DNA of 64,000 nucleotides, taken from the NCBI RefSeq assembly GCF_965221685.1, contig NZ_OZ244907.1. One strand, written 5' to 3'. Below the pieces are notes generated by a model. That model was not told the origin of the DNA and did not search any database. It worked only from the letters and a program-made list of their open reading frames with translations. Shown here in pieces: positions 53,334 to 61,810 of this stretch. Every line of letters begins with the position of its first letter. Position 1 is the first letter of the stretch. This DNA is from Palauibacter sp022826685. GTDB taxonomy: Bacteria > Gemmatimonadota > Gemmatimonadetes > Palauibacterales > Palauibacteraceae. The position numbers and the translations under genes are program-made.

Positions 53334-54176
53334 GCGGTCCGGGGCGAAGAAGAGGGGGATGCCTCCCTCGGTCGGCGCGATGACCATGTTGTTGCTCCCC
53401 TCGCCGATCCGCCCGAGCATCTCCAGGTAGCGCCAGTATAGGTAGCGCTGGCCCGAGATGCCGGCGAGGCTCTCCGCGATGATGTCCTGCGCATCCCGGA
53501 TCCCCTCGGCTTCGGCGCGCTGCTGGTTCGCCTGCTCTACCACGACCTGGGTCTGGTACTGCTCGGACTGCACCTGCTGCTCGCGCGACAGCTTGGCCTC
53601 GATCGCCTCGCGGATCGTCTCCGGCGGCACGACCTCGCGCACGAAGAAGTCGGTGATCTCGAGGCCGCGCGGATTGAGGCGGCTGGTCATCAGCGCTTCG
53701 ATGCGGCCGGAGATGCCCGTGCGGTTGGTGGACAGGATGTCCGAGGCCTCGATCTCCGCGATCGCGTCGCGGATGGCCGAGCGGTACGTGTTGTAGACGA
53801 ACGAGGCGACCGCGTTCTCGTTCCCCACCGTGAGATAGAGATGGACCGCGCTGTCCGCGTTGATGCGGTAGCGGTAGGCCGCGTCGACCGCGATCTGGAG
53901 CTGGTCCGAAGTGAGGGCGTCCAGGCGCTCCGCCTGTCCGCCCGACGGGTACTGGACCTCGCGCAGCGGATAGTTCGTCCACGAGCGCAGGACGTTGTGG
54001 TACAGCCCCTGCGTGTAGGGGCGGGGCGCCACGGCGCCGGTCACCGGGTTCCGCTTGACCGCCACCTCGTATTCGTCGACGCGGTTGAAGCCGAACACGA
54101 ACAGGATGAGTACGAAGAGAACCCCGGCGACGGCGGCCACCGTGCCGATGCGAAGCGATTTCACTGACTGAGCCAT
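53331..54176 (-). CDS. SPFH / stomatin / HflC-like membrane protein
   Basis: The protein has 281 residues. ATG 54176 follows GGAGG. One N-terminal transmembrane helix (IGTVAAVAGVLFVLILFVFG) is followed by an SPFH (band 7) domain (about 40-215, with YRINADSAVHLYLTVGNENA and FVREVVPPETIREAIEAKLS). A helical coiled-coil region comes next (QQVQSEQYQTQVVVEQANQQ; EAEGIRDAQDI), then a short C-terminus (GGIPLFFAPDR). Such proteins form large rings that organise membranes or regulate FtsH-type proteases. No HflK partner is adjacent. A repeat element lies at its 3' end. Confidence 0.88.
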   Translation of the reverse strand: MAQSVKSLRIGTVAAVAGVLFVLILFVFGFNRVDEYEVAVKRNPVTGAVAPRPYTQGLYHNVLRSWTNYPLREVQYPSGGQAERLDALTSDQLQIAVDAAYRYRINADSAVHLYLTVGNENAVASFVYNTYRSAIRDAIAEIEASDILSTNRTGISGRIEALMTSRLNPRGLEITDFFVREVVPPETIREAIEAKLSREQQVQSEQYQTQVVVEQANQQRAEAEGIRDAQDIIAESLAGISGQRYLYWRYLEMLGRIGEGSNNMVIAPTEGGIPLFFAPDR

Positions 54177-54334
54177 TCTCGTCCTCCGAAAAACCGAGAC
54201 ATTGTCCGCGGGCGGCGAGGCCGCGCGGACGGTATCGTACATGGATAATCGCAAGATAAGCGCGCGGTCGCGCCTGTCCCACCTCTCGGGCGGGATCCGT
54301 GGTCGCAGCTACACTCGTGGCGGGAGGATCATTC

Positions 54335-56026
54335 GTGATTCAACAGATGTTGCGCGCGGCTCTGATGGCGCCGGTCGTGGCATGGGCCTGCACGGCCCCC
54401 TCCCCCGAATACGACGTCCTCATCCGCGGGGGGACGGTCTACGACGGCTCCGGAGACGCGCCGCGCGCGGCGGACGTGGCGATCGCCGGCGACACGATCG
54501 CGGGCATCGGCGACTTCGCCCCGGCCTCCGCCCGGACGACAATCGACGCCGCCGGGCTCGCCGTGTCCCCCGGTTTCATCAACATGCTCTCGTGGGGGAC
54601 GGAATCGCTCATCGTCGACGGTCGTTCGCTGAGCGACATCCGCCAGGGCGTCACCCTCGAGGTGTTCGGCGAGGGCAACTCCATGGGACCGCTGAATCCG
54701 GAGATGAAGGCGGACATGCTCGCCCGCCAGGGCGACGTGCGCTTCGAGATTCCGTGGACTTCGCTCGGCGAGTACCTGGACCACCTCGTGGAACGCGGCG
54801 TCGCGACCAACGTGGCCTCGTACGTCGGGGCCACGACCGTGCGCGTGCACGAGATCGGCCACGAGGACCGACCGCCGACGCCCGAGGAACTCGGGCGGAT
54901 GCAGGATCTCGTGCGGGAGGCAATGCGCGAGGGCGCCGTCGGCGTCGGATCGTCGCTCATCTACGCGCCCGCCTTCTACGCCGATACCGATGAACTCATC
55001 GCCCTCGCGAGCGCGGCCGGTGAGTTCGGCGGCGGCTACATCTCCCACCTGCGGAGCGAGGGGAACCGGCTCATCGAGTCCGTGGACGAGCTGATCTCGA
55101 TCGCCCGGGAAGCCGGCGTGCGGGCGGAGATCTACCATCTGAAGGCCGCCGGGAGCGAGAACTGGGCGAAGCTGGACGAGGTCATCGAGCGCGTGGAGCG
55201 GGCGCAGGAGGAGGGACTCGAGGTCACGGCCGACATGTACACCTACACGGCCGGCTCGACCGGGCTCGATGCGGCGATGCCGCCGTGGATCCATGAGGGC
55301 GGGCACGCCGCGATGATCGAGCGGCTCCGCGACCCCGAAACGCGCGCGCGGATCGCGGCGGAGATGCGGACGCCCACGGACGAGTGGGAGAACCTGCTGC
55401 TCGCCGCCGGCTCCCCCGACCGCGTCATCCTCGTCGGCTTCCGGCAGGACTCCCTCAAGTATCTGACGGGCCGGACGCTCGCCGACGTGGCGGAGTCGCG
55501 CGCCACGGGCATCGAAGAGACCGCGATGGACCTCGTCGTGCAGGACGACAGTCGCGTGGGGACGGTGTACTTCATGATGTCCGAGGACAACGTGCGGCGT
55601 CAGATCGCGATTCCTTGGGTGAGCTTCGGGTCCGACGCGGGATCGCTCGCGCCGGAGGAACCCTTCGTGCGCTCAAGCACACACCCGCGCGCGTACGGCA
55701 ACTTCGCGCGGCTCCTCGGCCGGTACGTGCGCGACGAAGGCATCATCCCGCTGGAAGAGGCGGTCCGGAAACTCACGTCGCTGCCGGCCGCCAACCTCAG
55801 GCTGGAGGGGCGCGGCCGGCTCGCGCCCGGGTACTTCGCCGACGTCGTGATCTTCGACCCCGCCACGATCGCGGATCACGCGACGTTCGAGGCGCCGCAC
55901 CAGCTTGCGACGGGCGTGCGCGATGTGTTCGTGAACGGCGTGCAGGTCCTGGCGGAGGAGGAGCCGACGGGAGCCACGCCCGGGCGCGTGGTCCGGGGCC
56001 CCGGCTGGGAGGGCCGCTCCCGCTAG
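54335..56026 (+). CDS. D-aminoacylase-like amidohydrolase with altered metal site
   Basis: The protein has 563 residues. GTG 54335 follows GGGAGGATC; a lipobox-like VAWAC lies at residues 15-19. The fold is that of N-acyl-D-amino-acid deacylase: IRGGTVYDGSGDAPRAADVAI, YISHLRSEGNRL, AEIYHLKAAGSENW, ADMYTYTAGSTGLDAAMPPW, FGSDAGSLAPEEP and a C-terminal KLTSLPAANLRLEGRGRLAPG. The usual PGFID-x-His-x-His is replaced by PGFINMLSW (79-87), so both N-terminal His ligands are gone (Leu85, Trp87). The later His and Asp ligands remain. It may use one metal or have changed activity. It diverges from the SPFH gene. Confidence 0.82.
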   Translation: MIQQMLRAALMAPVVAWACTAPSPEYDVLIRGGTVYDGSGDAPRAADVAIAGDTIAGIGDFAPASARTTIDAAGLAVSPGFINMLSWGTESLIVDGRSLSDIRQGVTLEVFGEGNSMGPLNPEMKADMLARQGDVRFEIPWTSLGEYLDHLVERGVATNVASYVGATTVRVHEIGHEDRPPTPEELGRMQDLVREAMREGAVGVGSSLIYAPAFYADTDELIALASAAGEFGGGYISHLRSEGNRLIESVDELISIAREAGVRAEIYHLKAAGSENWAKLDEVIERVERAQEEGLEVTADMYTYTAGSTGLDAAMPPWIHEGGHAAMIERLRDPETRARIAAEMRTPTDEWENLLLAAGSPDRVILVGFRQDSLKYLTGRTLADVAESRATGIEETAMDLVVQDDSRVGTVYFMMSEDNVRRQIAIPWVSFGSDAGSLAPEEPFVRSSTHPRAYGNFARLLGRYVRDEGIIPLEEAVRKLTSLPAANLRLEGRGRLAPGYFADVVIFDPATIADHATFEAPHQLATGVRDVFVNGVQVLAEEEPTGATPGRVVRGPGWEGRSR

Positions 56027-56086
56027 CGTCCCGACGAGCGGGCGACGCCACCTGTCATCAGACGATTCTATGGCCTTCCGGCCGCG

Positions 56087-56115
56087 TTGACGGGGTATAA
56101 CAGGGTTTATATAGT
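56087..56115 (+). promoter_or_regulatory. Sigma-70-type promoter of the padR-like gene
   Basis: TTGACG (56087-56092), a 17-base spacer and TATAGT (56110-56115) match the housekeeping consensus closely. The -10 lies inside an AT-rich island that stands out from the GC-rich surroundings, and the gene starts 41 bases downstream. Confidence 0.65.
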
Positions 56116-56137
56116 AAGGTATATTACTACTGATATA
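56107..56137. promoter_or_regulatory. Probable PadR operator dyad
   Basis: ATATAGTAA and TTACTACTGATAT form an imperfect inverted repeat around GGTATA, overlapping the -10 element. The AT-rich dyad about 20 bases before a PadR-family start fits autorepression, since PadR dimers bind such palindromes. Confidence 0.5.
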
Positions 56138-56155
56138 GCGTAACCCGGAAAGCCC

Positions 56156-56731
56156 ATGAGCCTCGACCACATCCTTCTCGGCCTGCTGCGGGAGCCCGCG
56201 AGCGGGTACGACCTGAAGGACGCCTTCAGCGAGACCGTCGCCCACTTCTGGTCGGCCGAACTCAGCCAGATCTACCCCACCCTCAAGCGTCTCGAGGAGC
56301 GGGGCCTTCTCCGAAGCCGACTCGAACCCTCCCCGAGGGGACCGAACCGCCGCGTCTACACGCTGACCGCGGACGGGCGCGAGGAACTGCGCCGCTGGGT
56401 GCGCAGCGGACCGGTGGTCGGCACGGAACGGTTCGCCTACCTCGCACAGCTCTACTTCATGAGCGCGACCGACGACCTGCGGGAGACGCGCGCCTTCATG
56501 GCGGAGTTGCGCGACCATCTGGCGGGCCGGCTCGCGGAACTGCGCGCGATCGAACGGAAGATCTTCGCCGCGCACGGCGATCAGCCGGATCGATACAGCG
56601 ACGACGGGTTCCACCGCTTCGCGACGCTGCGCATGGGCATCGATTCCATCGGCGCGAAGGTGACCTGGTGCGACCTGACACTGGCGGCCATCGACCGGCG
56701 GCTCGCTTGCCGGCCGGAACCGGCGCCATGA
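56156..56731 (+). CDS. PadR family transcriptional regulator
   Basis: The protein has 191 residues. The N-terminal winged helix (1-85) has ILLGLLREPASGYDLKDAF, QIYPTLKRLEERGLL and a wing with RGPNRRVYTLTADGREEL. The C-terminal ~90 residues form the helical Vir_act_alpha_C-type dimerisation domain (DLRETRAFMAELRDHLAG, DSIGAKVTWCDLTLAAIDRRL). It probably represses its own operon, which includes the membrane protein whose ATG overlaps its stop (ATGA). The inducer is unknown; relatives respond to phenolics or drugs. Confidence 0.9.
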   Translation: MSLDHILLGLLREPASGYDLKDAFSETVAHFWSAELSQIYPTLKRLEERGLLRSRLEPSPRGPNRRVYTLTADGREELRRWVRSGPVVGTERFAYLAQLYFMSATDDLRETRAFMAELRDHLAGRLAELRAIERKIFAAHGDQPDRYSDDGFHRFATLRMGIDSIGAKVTWCDLTLAAIDRRLACRPEPAP

Positions 56732-57465
56732 TCCCGCTGCTCGACGCCCTGCTCCGGATACACGTGGCGGCCGGGTTCCTGGGTCTCGCGGCGTTCTGGG
56801 TCCCGGTGTTCGCCCGCAAGGGCGGCCGGGCGCACGTGCGGGCGGGGCTCGTCTACGCCTGGTGCGCCTACGTCGTGGCGGTGACGGCGGTCATCGTGGC
56901 GGCGGGGCGTATCGCCGCCCACTGGACCCAGGGCGTCGGCGTGGCGGAACGGCCCGACCTCTACGCCTTCCCCCTGTTCCTCGGCTACCTCGGGGTCGTG
57001 ACATTCGCCCTGGTGCGCCAGGCGATGCGGGCGGTGGCCACGCGACGCGCGCCGGAGACGCTGCGGACCCCGTTCCACGAGGCGCTCGCCTGGGCGTCGA
57101 TCGCCGGCAGCGTCGCCGTCATCGCCTTCGCGCTCGGGGTGTGGTCAGGCCTCTCGCCGGTGCTGCTGGGGCTGAGCCCGGTCGGCCTCTTCACGGGGCG
57201 GAACATGCTGCGGCTCATGAAAAACCCCGGGGCGGAGCACATGGGCTGGTTCTACAGCCACATGGGATCGATGCTCGGCGGCGGGATCGCCTTCCACACC
57301 GCGTTCTTCGTCTTCGGGGCGCAGCGCCTCTTCGCCTACGAGATCGCGGGACCGCTCGGCATTGTGCCCTGGATTCTGCCGGCGGCCATCGGCATTCCTG
57401 CCATCACTGTCTGGACTCGGTACTACCGGCGGAAGTTCAGGCCCGCCGCCCGCCGCGCGGGCTAG
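56728..57465 (+). CDS. Polytopic membrane protein coupled to PadR
   Basis: The protein has 245 residues; the ATG at 56728 overlaps the padR stop. About seven helices are present (IHVAAGFLGLAAFWVPVFA, YVVAVTAVIVAAGRIAA, IAGSVAVIAFALGVWSGL, IVPWILPAAIGIPAITVW). Conserved-looking His residues (RIHVAAGF near the N-terminus, SHMGSMLGGGIAFHTAFF) recall heme- or quinone-binding helices of DUF2306-like proteins. The family is not certain. PadR regulators often control an adjacent membrane protein or transporter, so this is the likely target gene. It overlaps the convergent gamma-glutamyltransferase gene by four bases. Confidence 0.7.
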   Translation: MIPLLDALLRIHVAAGFLGLAAFWVPVFARKGGRAHVRAGLVYAWCAYVVAVTAVIVAAGRIAAHWTQGVGVAERPDLYAFPLFLGYLGVVTFALVRQAMRAVATRRAPETLRTPFHEALAWASIAGSVAVIAFALGVWSGLSPVLLGLSPVGLFTGRNMLRLMKNPGAEHMGWFYSHMGSMLGGGIAFHTAFFVFGAQRLFAYEIAGPLGIVPWILPAAIGIPAITVWTRYYRRKFRPAARRAG

Positions 57466-59198
57466 TTTCCGCGGGCGCCGCCGTCGAAGGCGCGGCTGTC
57501 GGAGGCGCCCCAGCGGAGTCCCGTGTCCCAGTCGATGTAGATGCCCATCGCCTGACCCTGTCCGCTCCGGGTCCGCATCACGTGACCCATGCCTTCGTAG
57601 AGACGCTTCGTGTCGGGCGAGAAGCCCCACTCCTCGAACGAGGTCACGTCGGGCAGCCACTGGTGGTGGATGCGCGGCGACTCGATGGCCCGGCCGAACT
57701 GCGACCCGGTCATCCCGTGGTCGACGACGTTGAGCACGACCTGCAGCGTGGTGTTGATGATCGTCCGCCCCCCTGGACTTCCGATCGCGAGCACCGGACG
57801 GCCGTCACGCGCGACGATCGTCGGCGTCATGCTCGACAGCGGCTGCTTCTCGGGCGCCACGAGATTGGGCGGCGTCCCGATCGTGCCGCGTGAATTCGTG
57901 CGGCCCGGGACGGCGTTGAAGTCGCCCAGTTCGTTGTTCAACAGGAAACCCGCCCCGGGGACGACGATGCTGGACCCGTAGCCGAACTCGAGCGTGTAGG
58001 TGACCGCGACCGCGTTCCCGTCGGAATCCACCACCGAGTAGTGGGTCGTCTCCTCGCTCTCCTGGAGGAAGGCCCCGTTGAAGGCCGCCGAATCGCTTCG
58101 GGAAGCGCTCTCCATATCGATGCTCGCCCGCAGGAGACCCGCGTATTCCTTGGACGTCAGACGGTCGATCGGCATCTCCGGATTGAACTTCGGGTCGCCG
58201 AGATGGAGCGCCCGGTCCGCGTACGAGCGCCGCATCGACTCGGTGAGCAGGTGCAGGTAGAGCGCCGAGTTGTGTCCGATCTCCGCCAGGTCGTACCCCT
58301 CGAGGATGTTCAGCATCTCCACGAGCCCCGTGCCGCCCGAACTCGGCGGCGGCATCGAATAGACGTCGTAGCCCCGGTACGTCCCGTGGATCGGGGTCAA
58401 TTCGTCCGCCTCGTAGCGGGCCAGGTCCTCCTCCGTGATCAGGCCCCCGTGCTCGGCCATGAAATCGGCGAGCAGCTTCGCCGTCGTGCCGCGGTAGAAG
58501 CCGTCGTGCCCGTCGCTCTGGATGCGGCGCAGCGTCGCGGCGAGGTCCGGCTGCCGGAAGGTCTCCCCCGGCTCGTACATGCGGACGCCGTCCTTGAGGA
58601 AGGCCGCGCGGGTCGCGTCATAGAGCGGCCCCGCGCGGCCGGGCAGGGAGCGGAGCCAGTTCTGCATCGCCCACGTGGAGGGCATGCCGTCCTCGGCCAG
58701 CCGGATCGCGGGCTCGACGAGATCCGCCCACGGCAGGCGGCCCAGCCGTTGGTGCGCCTTCCACATGCCGGCCACGGTGCCGGGCACGCCGATGGCGAGC
58801 AGGCCGATGTGGTTCGAGTTGTCCCGGACTTCGCCGTCTTCGCCCAGGTACATGCGCTCCGTCGCCGCGAGCGCCGCCTTCTCGCGGAAGTTGAACGTCG
58901 TCACTTCGCCGTCCGCCCCGTGATACACGAGGAAGCCGCCGCCGCCCACGTTGCCGGCCGAAGGCAGCGTTACGGCCAGCGCGAAGGCGGTGGCGACGGC
59001 GGCGTCGACCGCGTTTCCGCCCCGGTTCAGGATCTCGTGGCCCGCTTCCGAGGCGAGGTAGTGGCTGCTCACGACCATGCCGCCGCGCGAGGGCGCCGCC
59101 ATGCGGCCCGACTGGGCGGCGAGCGGCGCGAGGACGACCATGGCGATGGACGCGCTCAGGGCGAGGGTCCGGACGGCGAACGCGAACTTCCTGGGCAT
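57462..59198 (-). CDS. ggt: Gamma-glutamyltransferase
   Basis: The protein has 578 residues. ATG 59198 follows AGGAGG at a spacing of six bases. A signal peptide (ALSASIAMVVLAPLAAQ) is followed by the large-subunit domain (VVSSHYLASEAGHEILNRGG, AVDAAVATAFAL, GNVGGGGFLVY, FNFREKAA). The autoprocessing site is TTHYSVVD, with Thr384 expected to become the N-terminal nucleophile of the small subunit. PLSSMTPTIV and GSPGGRTIINTTLQ complete the active site. The enzyme hydrolyses or transfers the gamma-glutamyl group of glutathione and similar peptides in the periplasm. Length and motifs are normal. Confidence 0.93.
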   Translation of the reverse strand: MPRKFAFAVRTLALSASIAMVVLAPLAAQSGRMAAPSRGGMVVSSHYLASEAGHEILNRGGNAVDAAVATAFALAVTLPSAGNVGGGGFLVYHGADGEVTTFNFREKAALAATERMYLGEDGEVRDNSNHIGLLAIGVPGTVAGMWKAHQRLGRLPWADLVEPAIRLAEDGMPSTWAMQNWLRSLPGRAGPLYDATRAAFLKDGVRMYEPGETFRQPDLAATLRRIQSDGHDGFYRGTTAKLLADFMAEHGGLITEEDLARYEADELTPIHGTYRGYDVYSMPPPSSGGTGLVEMLNILEGYDLAEIGHNSALYLHLLTESMRRSYADRALHLGDPKFNPEMPIDRLTSKEYAGLLRASIDMESASRSDSAAFNGAFLQESEETTHYSVVDSDGNAVAVTYTLEFGYGSSIVVPGAGFLLNNELGDFNAVPGRTNSRGTIGTPPNLVAPEKQPLSSMTPTIVARDGRPVLAIGSPGGRTIINTTLQVVLNVVDHGMTGSQFGRAIESPRIHHQWLPDVTSFEEWGFSPDTKRLYEGMGHVMRTRSGQGQAMGIYIDWDTGLRWGASDSRAFDGGARGN

Positions 59199-59298
59199 CA
59201 AGCGCCTCCTCTGCGGGTTTCGCGGGCAATGTCGCGCAATCGCGCGCAATGTCGGGTGACTGCCCGCGGTCGGAAAGAGCGGCCGGAAGGGAGCATGG

Positions 59299-60168
59299 TC
59301 AATTCGAGGGCGGCACGATCGCGATCGCGCGCAGGGGGGCGCCCGACCCACCCGAGATTTTCATTGGCAGGGCGATGACGGTGGCGCCGCGGGGCGGAAG
59401 GTGATCGAGGTTCGTGAGGTTCTCGAGACCCGGCGCATTCGCGGCGGCGACGACCTGGTGCACGATGAAGTCGGTCGAGGCCCCGTAGTCGATGGAGGCC
59501 ACATCGGCTCCGAGGGCGGCGGCCCCGCGCTCTTCGACGAGGAGGCGCGCGGCGGCCTCGCCGTAACTCGGGAAGTGGAGTTGCGAGGCATCTCCGGGCG
59601 TGTCGTCGCCGAGGTACGAGAGGGCGTCGGGCCAGCGCGCGCTCCATCCGGTTCGAAGGAGAACGAGGCTCCCGGGCTCGATCCGGCCGTGCTCCGCCTC
59701 GTGTGCCTCGACATCGGCCACGGTCAGTCGATAGTCGGCATCCTCGGCCGCCTGAGCCGTGATATCGATCACGACCGCCGGACCGATGACCTTCTCGAGC
59801 GGGATCGATGCGACATCCGGCCCTCCCTCGAGGAAATGGATGGGGGCATCGATGTGGGTGCCGCCGTGCTCGGCTGTCGCGAGGGAGTACGCAGAGTAGA
59901 AGTAGCCGGCCTCGGTCTCGCCGAAGGCCAGTTCCTGCAGCGCGAACCCTGTCGTGTCCGTCGGCCAGTAGACCGTCTCGTCGCCGAAGGCGTGGCTGAG
60001 ATCGACGAGGCTGTAGCCTTCCAGATCGAGCGGTCCCGGAGCTTCGCCGCCCACGTGTGCCGAGGCGGCCGACGTGTCGCCGGGGGTCTCCACCCACACC
60101 GAGCAGGCCGCCGCCACGCACCCGATGAGGGCCGCTGCCGCCGCGCGCGAAAGCTCCGAGATCGCCAT
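59299..60168 (-). CDS. Cyclase-family (kynurenine-formamidase-like) lipoprotein
   Basis: The protein has 289 residues. ATG 60168 follows AGGAG. The signal ends in the lipobox CVAAAC. EHGGTHIDAPIHF is the HxGTHxDxPxH metal motif of the cyclase / arylformamidase family, with DLSHAFGDETVYWP before it, PGSLVLLRTGWSARW after it, and DYGASTDFIVHQVVAAANAP near the end. The family hydrolyses N-formyl-kynurenine or related amides and esters; export by lipidation argues against the standard tryptophan pathway. The start is 88 bases from the divergent EamA gene at 60257. Confidence 0.88.
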   Translation of the reverse strand: MAISELSRAAAAALIGCVAAACSVWVETPGDTSAASAHVGGEAPGPLDLEGYSLVDLSHAFGDETVYWPTDTTGFALQELAFGETEAGYFYSAYSLATAEHGGTHIDAPIHFLEGGPDVASIPLEKVIGPAVVIDITAQAAEDADYRLTVADVEAHEAEHGRIEPGSLVLLRTGWSARWPDALSYLGDDTPGDASQLHFPSYGEAAARLLVEERGAAALGADVASIDYGASTDFIVHQVVAAANAPGLENLTNLDHLPPRGATVIALPMKISGGSGAPLRAIAIVPPSN

Positions 60169-60256
60169 GTTTCTCCTCCCTTCCCTCCTGTGCCGTACGG
60201 GACGTCGCCCGAAACCTGAAAGTGGCGACTCGCGGTTGGCGAAGCGAGATTCGCCC

Positions 60257-61141
60257 ATGCGCAGGATCACTCGGGGTCTCCTCATCGTCTTCCTTGCTTC
60301 CCTCGGCTATGGGGCCCTGCCGATCTTCGCCAAGCTCGCGCTCGCCGCGGGAGTCGAAGTGCTGCCGCTGCTCGCCTGGCGCTTCCTGCTCGGGAGCGGG
60401 CTGCTGTGGATCTTCGTGGTCGCCACCGGGCGGCCCCGGCCCCCGCGCGGACGACAGACCGGTCTCGTCCTCCTCGGTCTGCTGTACGCGTTCAACTCGG
60501 TGTGCTACATGCTCGGGCTCGACCGCCTGCCGGCTTCGGTCGCGACGCTCGTTCTGTTCAGCTATCCGGCGATGACCGTGCTCCTGTCGCGGCTCTGGGT
60601 CGGCGAACGGCTGACTCCGCGCCGCATCGCCGCCCTGGCGCTCACGACCATCGGGTGCGCGTTGACCGTTGGGACCGGCCTCGGAGGGGGCGATGCGTTG
60701 GGCGTCGCACTCATTATGCTCGCGGTCGTGTTCCTGGCGTCGTGGATCGTCTGGAGTCACGGGGTTTTTTCCGGGCTGCCGCCCATCTCCGCGACGGCCA
60801 CGGCGCTCACCTCCACCGCCGTAGCGATCTCGGTCACGGGGCTGGCCACGGGGGGAATCGGCGTGCCGCTCGCGCCCGCCCCGCTGCTCCTCCTGGGCGC
60901 CATCGGCCTCTTCTCGACCGCCATCCCGATCACGGCCTTCCTCATCGGGATCCAGTGGATCGGCCCGGCCAGGGCGGCGACCGCCGCGACCATGGAGCCC
61001 GCGGTGACGCTCGCGCTCGCCGCCGCCGTGCTCGGCGACCGCCTCTCGGCCGGACAGTGGCTCGGCGCTGCGCTCATCCTCGCCGGGGTCATCTCGCTTC
61101 GGCTGGAGCCCCGGGCGTCCATCGCCGATGGCCACCCGTGA
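60257..61141 (+). CDS. EamA / DMT-family transporter
   Basis: The protein has 294 residues. Ten predicted helices fall in two EamA repeats: the first (5-135) with SLGYGALPIFAKLALAAGV and SVATLVLFSYPAMTVLLSRL, the second (150-280) with FSTAIPITAFLIGIQWIGPA and AATMEPAVTLALAAAVLGDRL. LSAGQWLGAALILAGVI is the usual last helix. Members export amino acids or other metabolites; the substrate cannot be assigned. No strong ribosome site precedes ATG 60257. Confidence 0.88.
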   Translation: MRRITRGLLIVFLASLGYGALPIFAKLALAAGVEVLPLLAWRFLLGSGLLWIFVVATGRPRPPRGRQTGLVLLGLLYAFNSVCYMLGLDRLPASVATLVLFSYPAMTVLLSRLWVGERLTPRRIAALALTTIGCALTVGTGLGGGDALGVALIMLAVVFLASWIVWSHGVFSGLPPISATATALTSTAVAISVTGLATGGIGVPLAPAPLLLLGAIGLFSTAIPITAFLIGIQWIGPARAATAATMEPAVTLALAAAVLGDRLSAGQWLGAALILAGVISLRLEPRASIADGHP

Positions 61142-61164
61142 CGCAGGCGTACGTGGCGGCGCTC

Positions 61165-61191
61165 CAACCTTCCGGGCGCAGGGCGCGTCTC
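61165..61191 (+). promoter_or_regulatory. Putative ECF-sigma promoter
   Basis: CAACCTT (61165-61171), a 14-base gap and CGTCTC (61186-61191) match the general form of ECF-type promoters (AAC-containing -35, CGTC-type -10). The site is 30 bases upstream of the ECF sigma gene's GTG, as expected for autoregulation, and it supports that start over the in-frame ATG at 61128, which lies upstream of the promoter. Confidence 0.45.
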
Positions 61192-61220
61192 AAGATCGAA
61201 AGAGGAACGCGGACCAGGAC

Positions 61221-61802
61221 GTGATCGAACCGAACGGAAAATCCCGGGAGTACGGGCCACACGCGCGGGGGGAGGGGAAGCTCTCCGCCGGCGTCGGGGC
61301 CGACGTGCGGGCGGCGACCTTTGGAGATCAGGAGGCGTTCGAGCGCATCTACCGCGCCCACGTGTCGCGTGTCCATGGACTCGCGTGCCGAATGGCCGGG
61401 AGCGAACGGGCGGATGAACTCACGCAGGATGTCTTCGTTCGGGCGTGGGAGAAGCTCGGGACGTTCCGAGGGGAATCGGCCTTCAGTTCGTGGCTGTACC
61501 GGTTGGCGGTGAACCTCCTGTGCAGCCGGCTGCGAGCGCTGAAGGTGCAGAGAGAACGGGAGATGGCGAACGAGATTCCCCTGGCGTTGGCTCGGGCGCG
61601 CCGAGACAGCATCGAGATCCGTCTCGACTTCGAGGTCGCGCTCGAACGGCTTCCGGATGGGGCGCGCGAGGTCTTCGTCCTGCACGACGTCGAGGGTTAC
61701 AAGCACCGCGAGATCGCGGAGATGATGGAGATCACGGCCGGGACTTCGAAATCCCAGCTGCACCGGGCACGGATGATTCTGAGACGGCACCTGGACAGGT
61801 AG
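61221..61802 (+). CDS. ECF (RpoE-type) RNA polymerase sigma factor
   Basis: The protein has 193 residues from GTG 61221; the start is uncertain. Region 2 (about 30-100) shows FERIYRAHVSRVHGLACRMA, ADELTQDVFVRAWEKLGTF and SSWLYRLAVNLL. Region 4 (about 130-190) shows LERLPDGAREVFVLHDVEGY, HREIAEMMEITAGTSKSQLHRAR. There is no region 1 or 3. It directs polymerase to a stress regulon, probably including its own operon. The next gene begins nine bases after its stop and encodes the likely antagonist. Confidence 0.92.
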   Translation: MIEPNGKSREYGPHARGEGKLSAGVGADVRAATFGDQEAFERIYRAHVSRVHGLACRMAGSERADELTQDVFVRAWEKLGTFRGESAFSSWLYRLAVNLLCSRLRALKVQREREMANEIPLALARARRDSIEIRLDFEVALERLPDGAREVFVLHDVEGYKHREIAEMMEITAGTSKSQLHRARMILRRHLDR

Positions 61803-61810
61803 GTGAACCG

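Noticed and set aside
61128..61220. Longer sigma factor starting at ATG 61128
   Set aside because: The extension overlaps the EamA gene end, lacks sigma-region similarity and begins upstream of the putative promoter.
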